From Flavobacterium cupreum (GTDB lineage Bacteria; Bacteroidota; Bacteroidia; Flavobacteriales; Flavobacteriaceae), in assembly GCF_003996965.1 (NCBI RefSeq), contig NZ_QWDM01000003.1:124001-188000 (forward strand): DNA of 64,000 nucleotides, in the 5' to 3' direction. The first letter of the stretch is position 1, and every line of letters begins with the position of its first letter. Both the position numbers and the translations under genes were made by a program. Shown one piece after another: positions 17,523 through 27,865 of this stretch. Under the pieces are notes generated by a model. It saw nothing but the letters and a program-made list of their open reading frames with translations, searched no databases and had not been told where the DNA came from.

Positions 17523-17895
17523 TTGGATTTATTTATTTGAAAGCTAATTTACGAATACAAATTCGCTATTAAGGCATGCTATTTTCACCCGAAGCCATAA
17601 AAAGAAGAAAAAGCAAAACAACCAACTGAATATCAGTAATTTAAAGCTACACTTAAAAACACCTTAAAAATGATGTTTTTTCTAAAAAGGACTTAATTTC
17701 TGATTTTTTAAACCGTTAAAAATCCATTCTTTTAATCACAAACTTTGCTTAAAAAAACAATTAAAAAAGAGTGCTTTTTAATCACTTTATAGTATTTTTA
17801 GCGTTTCAATTTAATTTGTTTTAAACTTATAAATCCCAAATTTACAAGGTATTAACTTTTTACTTTTTTTATTTTTGAGTACGAAATTAAAATGT
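17523..17895. other. AT-rich divergent promoter region
   Basis: No gene seen. The region separates the divergent TauE/SafE gene and TPR kinase gene and is very AT-rich with many A/T tracts. No exact TAnnTTTG box is visible; TAACTTTT and TACTTTTT at about 17852-17867 are near misses ahead of the kinase. Confidence 0.35.
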
Positions 17896-20100
17896 ATGGT
17901 AATTTACAATCAAAGACTTCATTTCGCATTGTTGTTTTTATTTTTATCTTTTGGTTTGCAGGCGCAGATTGAAAATAAAAAGACGTCTTTCGTACATAAA
18001 AATCCAGTTCAGACCAGGGAAGAAAAAGCAATCGCCGATTTGTATGCGTTGTACAATAAAGGCGACGATAAAAAGGCTTATGTAAAAGCGCATTCTCTAT
18101 TAAAGACTACCAAAAATAACCGTTCGACAGCCTGTGCTGATTTACTGCTTGCCTACTATTTTAATAAAAAAGCAGTAATAGATTCTTCTATTTACTACAC
18201 GCAGCAGGCGCTTAAATTTAATACGGTTGTCAATGACTCCCTAAAAAACAGACTATATGCGTTAGGTTACAACCTGCTTGCCATCAATTATAAAAAAAGA
18301 GGCATTCTTGGCGAAAGCAAAAAGTGGCACCTGAAAGGCATTGATGCTTCTCAAAAATACAGGGAGAAAAATCTTTTTTATACGCATACACACGGTCTCG
18401 CTTTGGTCTACAGCGAACTGGGTGATTATAAAAATGCCCTGAAGTTGTTCAAACAATGTCTGGAATATAAAGAAGATCCTGAAATTATTTACGGAAGCTA
18501 CATTAACATCGGGGACATTTATGCCGCCCAAAAAGAATACGAACTTTCAAACCAATACCTGAATAAAGCCAATGCTTTGTGCCAACAGCAAAATAACAAC
18601 AATTGCAGAGCCATTATTGCGATTAGCCTGGCTGCAAATTTTGAGGCTCAGCACAAAAAGACAGAAGCATTGCGCCTGTATAATGAAGCCATAAAAATTG
18701 CCGATGCCAACGAATACAACCAAATTGCATTAATAGCAAGGCTCAATACAGGAAATATGCTGCTGGAATCGAAAAAATACGATCAGGCAAAAGTCATTTA
18801 CCTCTCGGGGCTGGATAATGCGCTAAAGCTCGGGCTGCTGCACGACCAGACTGTCATTTATAAGGCGCTTAAAGAAATTGCCATTGCCCAGGAAGATTAT
18901 AGAAATGCTTATCATTATACAAACCAATATTATAAAATACAGGATTCGATCACGCATCTTCAGAATCAAAAGGAGATTAATGAACTGGATGTAAAGTATA
19001 AAACATCGCAAAAAGAAAAAGAAATTGAAGCCTTGCAATTTGAAAATGCCACCAGAAAACTGACGCTCGAAAACCAGAATGAAGCGATAAAAAACATGCG
19101 CCTTCAGGAAGAGATTTCCAATAAAGTAAATGAAAACAAAATTTTATTTTTTCAGAGCTCCTCAGAAAAGAAACGAAGCGAAATCTCCCTGCTTAAAAAA
19201 GACCAGCAATTAAAAGCACTGGAAATTGACCAGCAAAAGAAAACGAGATGGCTTACCATCATTGCTTTTCTGGTGCTTCTGATTCCGATTACCGGGTTGT
19301 TGTTTCAATACTACAAACGCCTGAAAGCACAGCGTTTGTTAAACAGCAAACAGGCCGAGATCAGTTCCCAAAAGATCAACGGAATCCTGAAAGACCAGGA
19401 ACTGAAACTGATCAAGGCTTCGATCAGCGGACAGGACAAGGAACGGGAACGTATTTCACAGGAACTGCACGATAGTATTGGAGGGAATCTGGCCGCGATA
19501 AAATTACAGCTGAACCATATGGCCGGCAATAATTTTTCGAATATGGAGAAGATCAACCTGCAGCTGGACGAAACGTATCAGCAGGTAAGAAGCCTGTCAC
19601 ACACTTTGCTTCCGAAAAAATTCAGTCAGAACAAATTTTGTGAGGTTTTAGAATCGTACCTCAACAATATAAGTGCTGCCAGCGCGTTAAAAATTTCATT
19701 TCTAGCCTATCCCAAAAAGGGAATAAATGAGATGAGTGAAGGGATACAAATTGAAATTTTCAAAATAATCCAGGAACTGCTGACCAATACGATAAAACAC
19801 GCCAAAGCGTCGCAGATCGAGATTCAGCTGAACCTTGTGGACGGTGATCTGAATGTGCTGTTTGAAGATAACGGAGCGGGGTTTAATACCTCAAATTATA
19901 CGCCCGGAATTGGTTATATCAACCTGGAAGCCCGAATTAAAAAATTAAACGGTTCGTTTTTAATCGATTCAAAACTCAAAAGAGGCACTATTGTGAATAT
20001 CGAAATTCCGTCTTTTGAAGCAATTGCCAATCCTAAAAAGAATCCCATGAAAGGAATTGACCTGAAAGATCAGCTGGATGAATTAAAAAATAAAATTTAA
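17896..20100 (+). CDS. TPR sensor histidine kinase (HisKA_3 type)
   Basis: I chose the ATG at 17896 because it directly precedes a clean signal peptide (FALLFLFLSFGLQAQ); the frame also has a TTG at 17875. The 734 residues comprise a periplasmic TPR array (about 40-350), a coiled coil, one transmembrane segment (about 452-473), a second coiled coil, the dimerisation/phosphoacceptor box RISQELHDSIGG with His525, and an HATPase with the LLTNTIKHAKAS N-box and DNGAGF motif. It belongs to the NarX/DesK-like group. The response-regulator gene follows 36 bases downstream. The input is probably protein-protein or envelope sensing through TPRs. Confidence 0.9.
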   Translation: MVIYNQRLHFALLFLFLSFGLQAQIENKKTSFVHKNPVQTREEKAIADLYALYNKGDDKKAYVKAHSLLKTTKNNRSTACADLLLAYYFNKKAVIDSSIYYTQQALKFNTVVNDSLKNRLYALGYNLLAINYKKRGILGESKKWHLKGIDASQKYREKNLFYTHTHGLALVYSELGDYKNALKLFKQCLEYKEDPEIIYGSYINIGDIYAAQKEYELSNQYLNKANALCQQQNNNNCRAIIAISLAANFEAQHKKTEALRLYNEAIKIADANEYNQIALIARLNTGNMLLESKKYDQAKVIYLSGLDNALKLGLLHDQTVIYKALKEIAIAQEDYRNAYHYTNQYYKIQDSITHLQNQKEINELDVKYKTSQKEKEIEALQFENATRKLTLENQNEAIKNMRLQEEISNKVNENKILFFQSSSEKKRSEISLLKKDQQLKALEIDQQKKTRWLTIIAFLVLLIPITGLLFQYYKRLKAQRLLNSKQAEISSQKINGILKDQELKLIKASISGQDKERERISQELHDSIGGNLAAIKLQLNHMAGNNFSNMEKINLQLDETYQQVRSLSHTLLPKKFSQNKFCEVLESYLNNISAASALKISFLAYPKKGINEMSEGIQIEIFKIIQELLTNTIKHAKASQIEIQLNLVDGDLNVLFEDNGAGFNTSNYTPGIGYINLEARIKKLNGSFLIDSKLKRGTIVNIEIPSFEAIANPKKNPMKGIDLKDQLDELKNKI

Positions 20101-20136
20101 GCTGTTCCTGCGATCTGACTAACCAAATTTTATACG

Positions 20137-20778
20137 ATGAACAAAATCAAAATCCTTATTGCCGACGATCATACCATGTTTTTACAGGGAATCATTTCGT
20201 TATTGGAACAGGAATCGAATATTGAAATTACCGGGAAAGCCATCAACGGACTTGAAGCGCTCGAAATCATTCAAAAACAAACTATCGACTTGCTGATTTT
20301 AGACATCAGCATGCCTGAAATGGATGGTATTGAACTGAGTAAAATTGTAAAGAAGAAATATCCGGAAATTAAAATACTGGTAGTCAGCACGCACAGTAAC
20401 GTGAGTATTATTTCCAGATTGATCCGAATTGGCGTGAACGGTTATTTACTGAAAAATGCCGAAAAAGCCGAGCTTTTACAAGCCATCAATACGATTGCAG
20501 ACGGAGCTGATTATTTTTCGGAAGAAACAGAAGAAAAACATCTTTCGAATAATCTGCGGATTGAAAAACAAGTTTCAACTTTAACGGAACTGAGCTCCCG
20601 CGAGAAGGAAATCTTAGTTTTGATAGCGCATGAATACAATACTGCTGAAATTGCCGAGAAAACATTCATCAGCCTCAATACTGTAAACACGCACCGCAAA
20701 AACTTATTGTCTAAACTAAATGCCAAAAACACGGCCGGATTGGTAAAATATGCCGTAGAAAATGGCTTAGTCGATTAA
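20137..20778 (+). CDS. NarL/FixJ-family response regulator
   Basis: 213 residues. The receiver domain has the acidic DDH pair, phosphoacceptor Asp56 (LILDISMPEMDG), a conserved Ser/Thr (VVSTHSN) and Lys105-type (LLKNAEKAE). A LuxR-type helix-turn-helix follows (about 148-205, LSSREKEILVLIAHEYNTAEIA, FISLNTVNTHRKNLL). It is the cognate partner of the upstream TPR kinase and probably controls transcription of nearby or surface genes. It ends only 2 bases from the convergent SprF-like gene. Confidence 0.93.
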   Translation: MNKIKILIADDHTMFLQGIISLLEQESNIEITGKAINGLEALEIIQKQTIDLLILDISMPEMDGIELSKIVKKKYPEIKILVVSTHSNVSIISRLIRIGVNGYLLKNAEKAELLQAINTIADGADYFSEETEEKHLSNNLRIEKQVSTLTELSSREKEILVLIAHEYNTAEIAEKTFISLNTVNTHRKNLLSKLNAKNTAGLVKYAVENGLVD

Positions 20779-20780
20779 TC

Positions 20781-21695
20781 TTATTCGAAACCTCTTCCCA
20801 ACCTGTAATTTAAAACGAGTCCGAAAGTATCCGGAATTACCACATTGTCAAACGATTTGTTATACGTACAGATAATTTTGAACTTATCGGACACATAAAA
20901 TCCTGCCAGCAGGTTTACGGTGTCAGAAGTACGGTAACCGCCTCCGAATTCGACTTTGTTTTTATAATTGACCAGCACATTCAGATCAGCCTGAAAAGCC
21001 GCTCCTTCCATATATTTGGCCAAAAAACTGGGATTGATGACGATATCTTCCATTCCACCCGTAAAGAAACGGTAGCCGAAATAACCGTAATATACATTTT
21101 TTAAGTTGGTATTATTTTTTGAATTGAAAGCACTGTTTAAAACATTAGGCGCCGAAACTCCTGTATAAAGCGATTCGGTATTATACAAAAATCCCAGTCC
21201 GACCGTTGGCGTAAAACTGTTAATGTCTTCCTGAAATTCCGGATCATTTTCTAATCCCAGCTGCGTTAGGTTTTCATTATAAAGCATTGCTCCTGCTGTT
21301 AAACCAAACGAAATAAAATTAGAACTGTACGCTGATTTTCCGGCTTCATCGGTATTAAAGTAAATCTTATAGGCGTAGGACGTAAAGAAACTCGTGGTGT
21401 TGGTGACTCCGATTTCATCGCGGGAAATACCGGCGGCCAGCCCTACTTTATCTGACCAGGCCAGGGTATTTACGGAAATATCAAAACTTCTAGGACTTCC
21501 GTCAACAGCCGAATTAAAATAACCGTCTGTGGTAAGAACCAGGTCTGTGTTTTGATGAAAACCTGCCTGAGCCGGATTCAGGAGAACGGTGTTGTAATTA
21601 TAACTTGAAAATACCGGCGTTTGCTGTGCGGAAGCAGCCGGTAAAAACAAGATCAGCAATAATGTTATAAGGATTATATTTACTATTCTTTTCAT
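20781..21695 (-). CDS. PorP/SprF-family outer-membrane protein
   Basis: 304 residues with a signal peptide and the family start QQTPVFSSYNYNTVLLNPAQAGF, beta-barrel-like alternation and a C-terminal NYRLGRGFE strand. PorP/SprF proteins partner T9SS substrates carrying type B sorting domains and are needed for their surface attachment or secretion (SprF for the gliding adhesin SprB). It lies 3 bases after the giant adhesin gene, so the two form a dedicated secretion pair. Confidence 0.92.
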   Translation of the reverse strand: MKRIVNIILITLLLILFLPAASAQQTPVFSSYNYNTVLLNPAQAGFHQNTDLVLTTDGYFNSAVDGSPRSFDISVNTLAWSDKVGLAAGISRDEIGVTNTTSFFTSYAYKIYFNTDEAGKSAYSSNFISFGLTAGAMLYNENLTQLGLENDPEFQEDINSFTPTVGLGFLYNTESLYTGVSAPNVLNSAFNSKNNTNLKNVYYGYFGYRFFTGGMEDIVINPSFLAKYMEGAAFQADLNVLVNYKNKVEFGGGYRTSDTVNLLAGFYVSDKFKIICTYNKSFDNVVIPDTFGLVLNYRLGRGFE

Positions 21696-21698
21696 GAA

Positions 21699-24600
21699 TT
21701 ATCTTTTTAAAACAAGGTATCCCTTTAGTTTTTTGAAATGGTGATTGTCTGCATTTGGATCGATTTCGAAGAAATAAGTTCCTTCCGGAAGTTCATTCGC
21801 ACCCAGATTCCTGCTTTTGTTGGCGATTCCGCTAAAAACATTGGTGGTATTATTGTATCCGGATACCTGGAAAACCAAATCGCCCCAACGGCTGTAAACC
21901 GAAACTTTATTTTTTGGATATTGGTTGATATCATCGATCGTCCAGAAATCATTGATGCCGTCGTTGTTGGGTGAAAAACCGTATTTGGTTTCGTCTGTTT
22001 CTTTTGGAAGAACCGATATCGTTACTTCATCCTGAGCTTCACAGCCATCATTACTTTTAAAATAGACCGTATAGGTTGTCGTTTCCAATGGTGAAAAGAA
22101 CGGATTAGCAATTAATGCGTTGCTCACACCCAATGTTGGACTCCAGTTAAAGGTTCCGCTTTGTGTGGCTATGGCTTCAATTTGTATGTTTTCGCCTTCA
22201 TTTATTTCGACATCATTTCCAGCATCTACTGCTAAAACATCAGCATTAACCTTAAAGGAACAAACGGATTCATTTGTTAAATTGTCTGTTGCTGTAATGG
22301 TGATGGTCATTCCGTCTGTAAAATCGCTTCCTGCAGGCGGATTCTGCTGGATCACCGGATTGGGATCTGCATTATCGGTCACCACAATTATACTGGTATA
22401 GTCCGGGACTTTCGTTTCAAAACAGGCTACCGACTGATCGGACAAACACGTAATCTTTGGAGGTTCTGAATCGGTCACCACCTGAATGGTAAAAGAACAG
22501 TTTGCTTCGTTTCCGCTGGTATCGTATACCGTCATCTTAACCGTCATTCCGTCTACTAAATCTGCACCGTAATGCGGAGTCTGAAATACCTTTAAATTGG
22601 TATCACAATTATCTTTTACCGTGATTAAATGGCTGTAATCCGGCAAAGTCAGGGTAGATACTACCTTTTGATTTTCGATACAAGTAATTTGCGGTGCTAT
22701 AAAATCTGCGGAAGCATTTACTGTAAAACTGCAATACGATTCGTTGCCTGCCATGTCTTTTGCAGTGAGCTGTACCGTCATTCCCGGCGTAAATACAGTT
22801 CCTGCTTCCGGGCTTTGGGTAATGGTTATCGTACCGCCGCAATTGTCTGTTGCTGTGACCAAATTGGTATAATCGGCCAATAATGCTCCGCAATCCAGCG
22901 TTTGATCCCCAATACACGTAAAGACCGGTTCTGTTTTGTCCGGTGTTACGGAATGTACGGTAAGATCACAAGAAGCCGCATTTCCTGATTCATCCGTGTA
23001 GGTAATCTTGATTTTTATTCCGTCATAAAATGGTGTTCCTGCAGGAGGTGTCATGGTATGAGTGATTGTGTTGCTGCAATTGTCTTTTACATTCATTACG
23101 GGATCCATAGCATAATCCGGCAACACATCGCCACAACTCAGCGTAAGGTTGGTTGGGCAGCTAAAAGTCGGCGGAAGCAAATCCGGTCCTGAAGCGTGGA
23201 TGTAAAAACTACAGGAACCTTCGTTTCCGGCATCATCTTTTGCCGTAAATGAAATTAACATTCCATCGAAAAAAGCAGTGCCTTCCGCAGGCGTTTGTAT
23301 TACCTCTAACGTGGTGTCCCTGTCATCTGACACGAGCACCTGACCGGTATAATTCGGAATTACTGATCCGCAGGCCAATTGCTGGTCTGCCAGACAAATT
23401 AAGGCAGGAGCTTGTGTATCCGGCGGAGCGGTGATCGTAAAACTGCAGGTTTCGAAAAGAGAGCTTGCATCGGTAGCGGTTAAGGTTACCGTTGTTGTGG
23501 TTCCGTTAAATACTGTTCCTATAGCCGGGGTCTGCGTTACGGTAGGATTAGTATCACAATTATCGGTAACGATTACTCCTATTCTATAATTTGGAATTAA
23601 AGCACCAATCGGCAGCACAACATCTTTTGGACAATTCGTGATAATCGGTTTTTCGGTATCGGGTACAATAGCCCTGCCATACAATACATAAGCCTGACCT
23701 GGCTTAATATTGACTTTTGCAGTACCAAAAGGAGAGATATAATCGAAAAATCCTACGATGATATCGTCAAAACCATCCTTGTTTAAATCGCCTGCAAAGT
23801 TCATTCCTCCGCCATCCTTGTCATAAGCAAAATCGATTTTTGCAGCATCTTTACTGGAAACTGTCCACAGATCTACAGTAGCGGCCCAGGTAGCCTTCCC
23901 ATACAAAATGTAAACAGAATCATAACTATCCCCAAAAATATAATCATCAAATCCGTCGTTGTTAAAATCTCCAATACCGCCAAAATCTGAAGTCCCTTCT
24001 ACATTTTTAATTTTAAATCCGTTGGTACCATTCAGGTCTTTTAAATCTACAGCCGCCGCTATAGCCGAAGATCCGAAAAGGATGTATTTTTTACTGAAAG
24101 CCATATCATTAAAGCCATCATGATTTAAATCACCTGCTTTATTAACATGCCCATATTGCAGTGATTCTTCGGAACTTGATACCACAAAACCGTTGGTTCC
24201 ATTTAAATTGGAAAGATCAAATGTAGCAGGAAAACCGGCGCGTCCATAGACGATAAACTTCTTCACCCCTGCATCACTTCCGAAGGCAATATCCGTTATT
24301 CCGTCCCCGTTTACATCCCCTAAACCTGCCGCAGATCTTCCTATTTTTTCATCAGGAGCACTGCTTGTTATGGTACAGCCATTTGTTCCGTTGATGTCTT
24401 CTCCTTTCATTACAGCAGGAAATGGTCCGTTTTTACCGTAGAGAACATAGGCCTTCTGGGATTGCCCCATACCGGCTATCAGAATATCATTCCGTCCATC
24501 GTGATTAAAATCGCCAATATTATCAATAGCGAATCCAACGGAATCACTGTTATTTGTTCCTATGAAGGAAAATCCGTTCGTTCCGTCTAAGTCCGACAAG

Positions 24601-26918
24601 AAGAATTCAGCTGTAAAATTGCCTGTTTTCCCGAATATTACGTAAACGGCACCCGCTGTAAATGCATTTTCAATTCTTCTGTAAGGGGCGCTAACCATAC
24701 AATCGTCTATCCCATCTCCATTTACATCTCCTAAGCCGGCCACTATAAATCCCATTTTGTCATCTTCACCGGGATTAACGTTATCGCGGATTTTAAATCC
24801 GGTAGTACCATTCAGAAGCCCTAAGTCAACGGTTGCCGGAAATCCGGAAGCGGTCCCGAAAACTACATATGCACCGCCTTTTAAGATGTCTGAATTGTGT
24901 GCAAAAGTGCCTGACCATGGAAATTCAATGCCAGCGGCACTCACTATAAAATCAGCCAGGCCATCCCCATTTATATCGCCTGCCCTATTAACACTATAAC
25001 CAGCCTTACCGAATCCCCGTTCTCCATAAATCACAAAACCATTGGAACTGTCTATATCATTTACAGAAGATACTACAGCGTTACATGCAAATAAAGGAAC
25101 AGGACTTTTCAGTTTTACCAAAAAAGTGCAGGAACTGGTGTTTCCTGAAATATCGGTAGCACTAATGGTAACATTTGTATCACTGTTGAACAAAGTTCCC
25201 TGAGGCGGACTTTGTGTCGTGATCAAATCCCTATTATTCGTATAGGTACAGTTATCAATTAGATTAGGTAAAAGGGAAACATAGTCAGGCAATGTTGAAT
25301 TAGCAAAAAGTTCCTGATTTACCGGACAGGCAATTGTGGGTGGTGCATTGTCAATACGATCTAATTTTTCTCCGTAAAAAATAAAAGCATTTCCTACATC
25401 ATTATAAAAACTGGCGCTTCTTATACTTCCTATTCCAAAATCGTTTTTACCATCCTGATTAAAATCACCAATCCCTGCAACATCGCACCCAAAGGAAGCA
25501 TATGTAACAACTTTATTATCATCAAAAATCTGATATCCCACTGTATTCAGGATATTTTTCTCTTTTATAATTCCGGTTGTATTTTCTCCGAAAACCATAT
25601 AAACGGCTCCAATACCGCTAATTCCTCTTTTGCAGGAAATCGCAATATCGGCTTTACCATCATTATTAATATCTCCTACGCCGTTGACATTAAACCCGAA
25701 ACTGCCGGAAAATTTTGTTCCCTGAATTACAACCCCGTTAGCCGGCGTCACATCTGAAATTGCAAAATTACCAGAGATAGCGCTGGCACCAAACAGCACA
25801 TTGGCTTCACCAACGTACGTAAGTCCATCCACTGTTTTATCGGGAGTTCCGAATACAATATCATTAATTCCATCTGCATTAAAATCACCTGCGGCGGCAA
25901 CCGATTTCCCCATACGGGCATAGGTCTGTGAACTCGTAATAATTAAAGCCTCAGCAGCCGTTAAAAGATTTACCTGGACCACGGGTGGAAAAACTACATT
26001 TTTCCCAAACAATACAATTACCCTTCCGGCAATAATATTGGTGCCATCCGTATAGTTTGGATATCCTAAAATTAAATCGTCAATTCCGTCATTATTAAAA
26101 TCACCTGCATTTCGGCAGACCGCCTCCTGATTATCGAATGTTGTATAGCCTGTTATGACAAAACCATTTGCACCTGTTAAGGAAGAAGTATTTAAATTAG
26201 TAACAGAAGCACCGCCAAAAACAATAGTATGCTTTCTGGCCGGCGTCAGCTCATCTGTTATAATGACATCGCTAATTCCATCGTGATTAATATCTCCGGC
26301 ATAACTGACATTGCCCACAGCCGTTTTGGCCTGAGAATCTATGTTTATAAACAGACCTCTTGTATTGTCTATATCGGTACGGGTGTACACGGCCTGAAAA
26401 GGAGTATTCTTTCCGTAAAAAACAAAGGCATGGCCTTGTCCGGAAGGATCAAAATTGTCTCCTGCAATAATGTCTTTTATACCATCATTATTAAAATCCC
26501 CGGCACTATCCAGTGATGACCCCAATTGTTCTTCTTCGGTAACTCCTCTTATGATGAAGCCATTGGTACCGTTTAAGGTGGATACATCAAAAGTGTCGAA
26601 TGAAAAACCTGATCCCCCAAAAATCACGTAGATTTCACCAACATTAGATATTCCACCAAAATCGGCTCCCGGTGCTGCAATCATCAAATCCGGAATTCCA
26701 TCTCCGTTTATATCTCCGGCAGACCGGACTCTTTTGCCCAGATCTTCTCCGCCTGATTTCCCATTAACAGAAAATCCGTTTGATCCGTCAACAATTGATT
26801 TTTGTACCTGTGCGCAGCCATTTTGTCCATACGACAACGCTACTCCTGCCAGTAAAAACAGGAACAGAATTATTTGGCGCTTATTTTTTTTTTTGAATGT
26901 AGTAGAATTGTTTTCCAT
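21699..26918 (-). CDS. Giant FG-GAP/HYR adhesin with T9SS type B sorting domain
   Basis: 1739 residues with an N-terminal signal peptide (IILFLFLLAGVALSYG). A first FG-GAP block (about 30-500; repeated AGDINGDGI and AGDFNNDGI units, integrin-alpha-like calcium sites) is followed by one HYR-like module (about 520-600). A second FG-GAP block (about 605-1065) is followed by six HYR-like modules in a row (each about 78 residues with PxxTCxxDQ, PDYT, TDNC, PxxGTxF and CSF landmarks). A PKD-like stretch and a C-terminal type B sorting domain close the protein (FSPNNDGINDFW, VYSRWGDLVF, GTYFFEID, KLKGYLVLKR). It is probably exported by the T9SS and displayed on the cell surface, binding ligands or neighbours. 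It is paired with the SprF-like gene. Confidence 0.92.
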   Translation of the reverse strand: MENNSTTFKKKNKRQIILFLFLLAGVALSYGQNGCAQVQKSIVDGSNGFSVNGKSGGEDLGKRVRSAGDINGDGIPDLMIAAPGADFGGISNVGEIYVIFGGSGFSFDTFDVSTLNGTNGFIIRGVTEEEQLGSSLDSAGDFNNDGIKDIIAGDNFDPSGQGHAFVFYGKNTPFQAVYTRTDIDNTRGLFINIDSQAKTAVGNVSYAGDINHDGISDVIITDELTPARKHTIVFGGASVTNLNTSSLTGANGFVITGYTTFDNQEAVCRNAGDFNNDGIDDLILGYPNYTDGTNIIAGRVIVLFGKNVVFPPVVQVNLLTAAEALIITSSQTYARMGKSVAAAGDFNADGINDIVFGTPDKTVDGLTYVGEANVLFGASAISGNFAISDVTPANGVVIQGTKFSGSFGFNVNGVGDINNDGKADIAISCKRGISGIGAVYMVFGENTTGIIKEKNILNTVGYQIFDDNKVVTYASFGCDVAGIGDFNQDGKNDFGIGSIRSASFYNDVGNAFIFYGEKLDRIDNAPPTIACPVNQELFANSTLPDYVSLLPNLIDNCTYTNNRDLITTQSPPQGTLFNSDTNVTISATDISGNTSSCTFLVKLKSPVPLFACNAVVSSVNDIDSSNGFVIYGERGFGKAGYSVNRAGDINGDGLADFIVSAAGIEFPWSGTFAHNSDILKGGAYVVFGTASGFPATVDLGLLNGTTGFKIRDNVNPGEDDKMGFIVAGLGDVNGDGIDDCMVSAPYRRIENAFTAGAVYVIFGKTGNFTAEFFLSDLDGTNGFSFIGTNNSDSVGFAIDNIGDFNHDGRNDILIAGMGQSQKAYVLYGKNGPFPAVMKGEDINGTNGCTITSSAPDEKIGRSAAGLGDVNGDGITDIAFGSDAGVKKFIVYGRAGFPATFDLSNLNGTNGFVVSSSEESLQYGHVNKAGDLNHDGFNDMAFSKKYILFGSSAIAAAVDLKDLNGTNGFKIKNVEGTSDFGGIGDFNNDGFDDYIFGDSYDSVYILYGKATWAATVDLWTVSSKDAAKIDFAYDKDGGGMNFAGDLNKDGFDDIIVGFFDYISPFGTAKVNIKPGQAYVLYGRAIVPDTEKPIITNCPKDVVLPIGALIPNYRIGVIVTDNCDTNPTVTQTPAIGTVFNGTTTTVTLTATDASSLFETCSFTITAPPDTQAPALICLADQQLACGSVIPNYTGQVLVSDDRDTTLEVIQTPAEGTAFFDGMLISFTAKDDAGNEGSCSFYIHASGPDLLPPTFSCPTNLTLSCGDVLPDYAMDPVMNVKDNCSNTITHTMTPPAGTPFYDGIKIKITYTDESGNAASCDLTVHSVTPDKTEPVFTCIGDQTLDCGALLADYTNLVTATDNCGGTITITQSPEAGTVFTPGMTVQLTAKDMAGNESYCSFTVNASADFIAPQITCIENQKVVSTLTLPDYSHLITVKDNCDTNLKVFQTPHYGADLVDGMTVKMTVYDTSGNEANCSFTIQVVTDSEPPKITCLSDQSVACFETKVPDYTSIIVVTDNADPNPVIQQNPPAGSDFTDGMTITITATDNLTNESVCSFKVNADVLAVDAGNDVEINEGENIQIEAIATQSGTFNWSPTLGVSNALIANPFFSPLETTTYTVYFKSNDGCEAQDEVTISVLPKETDETKYGFSPNNDGINDFWTIDDINQYPKNKVSVYSRWGDLVFQVSGYNNTTNVFSGIANKSRNLGANELPEGTYFFEIDPNADNHHFKKLKGYLVLKR

Positions 26919-26923
26919 TCTGA

Positions 26924-26967
26924 ATACTATAGTTTACATATATTTTTACGTTGCAAAACTATAGTAT
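26924..26967 (-). promoter_or_regulatory. Perfect 12-bp inverted repeat over the adhesin promoter
   Basis: ATACTATAGTTT (26924-26935) and its exact reverse complement (26956-26967) face each other 6 bases before the adhesin start. On the - strand the distal arm overlaps a TAGTTTTG -7-like box (26954-26961) about 36 bases upstream of the ATG. It could be an operator for a dimeric regulator or a 5' leader hairpin covering the start. Confidence 0.6.
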
Positions 26968-27039
26968 CAGTCTATTTTACTCCTCACTAGAAATAGTGAT
27001 TTTGATTTTTAATGGAGTCTTAAAGGAATAAAAGTATTC

Positions 27040-27519
27040 TTAGTCTTTTATTTCACTGTAAATCACCAAAGCTGCCGTGTCAATAGCCTGACGAACGATT
27101 TCTTCGGGAGTTCCCTTGAATTCATATCTCCTGGCAATTTCCTTGTGGGGAAATATAAAATGCAGAAATATGGTTCCAACGGGTTTGGCAGCACTTTCGC
27201 TTCCGCCGGGTGTTGTTAAACCTGTTAACGCTACACAAATATCAGATGTCACAAAACGATGGAAATTCTGTGCCAACAATTTGGTTACGACCGCAGACTC
27301 TGCCGTAAATTGTTTAATGGTTCCTTTCGGGATGAGCAGCAGATCTTCTTTCATGGATTCGTGATAACAGACCAAACCGCCAATTAGTATCCGGCCTGAA
27401 TTTATAACGGTTGAAAACTCATAACTAAGCTTCCCTGCAGAGGCGCTTTCGACAAAACAAATAGTCAGTTTCTTTTCTATTAAAGCCTGGCAGCATTCGA
27501 TAACATTTTGACTCGGCAT
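27040..27519 (-). CDS. CinA C-terminal domain protein (PncC-like)
   Basis: 159 residues forming a single CinA C-terminal domain. The ESASAGKLSYEF start corresponds to the family ESCTGG motif, followed by GGLVCYHESMKEDLL, ALTGLTTPGG and KPVGTIFLHF. Enzymes of this family hydrolyse nicotinamide mononucleotide to nicotinate mononucleotide (NMN deamidase), recycling pyridine nucleotides. Here the usual TGG is ASAG and GIxGPGG is GLTTPGG, so activity should not be assumed. Stand-alone copies are common next to stress genes. Confidence 0.85.
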   Translation of the reverse strand: MPSQNVIECCQALIEKKLTICFVESASAGKLSYEFSTVINSGRILIGGLVCYHESMKEDLLLIPKGTIKQFTAESAVVTKLLAQNFHRFVTSDICVALTGLTTPGGSESAAKPVGTIFLHFIFPHKEIARRYEFKGTPEEIVRQAIDTAALVIYSEIKD

Positions 27520-27865
27520 ATCGCTCTTAATTTAAATTAAAAAATCGTAAGGTTTATAATCGTATAATGAGATTCGTGAATAAGAACTTTCTCTAATAAC
27601 AAGTAACCCGACAAATTTATAAGGTAAGCAAAATGAACCTCTTACAAAATTATATTCCAAAAATTACAATATTCAAATACTGGCGAATCTGCCTTTGATT
27701 TACTGTTAATTATAGAAGTACGGACTGGGCTTTATGTAAGACGTAATGGTGGTTTCTAATTTAAATTTGTAATAACACAATTAAAAAACAGACTATCACA
27801 CCTTCTTTCAATAACATGGAAAAGGCGCTGTCAACTAAAAAATTATTAATTCAAAATATAACATT
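27520..27865. other. Intergenic region with -7-like box
   Basis: A divergent region of 346 bp between the CinA-like gene and the acidic-protein gene. It holds one exact TAAATTTG box at 27762-27769, about 96 bases upstream of the 27866 ATG, without a convincing -33 TTG at normal spacing. No gene seen. Confidence 0.35.
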
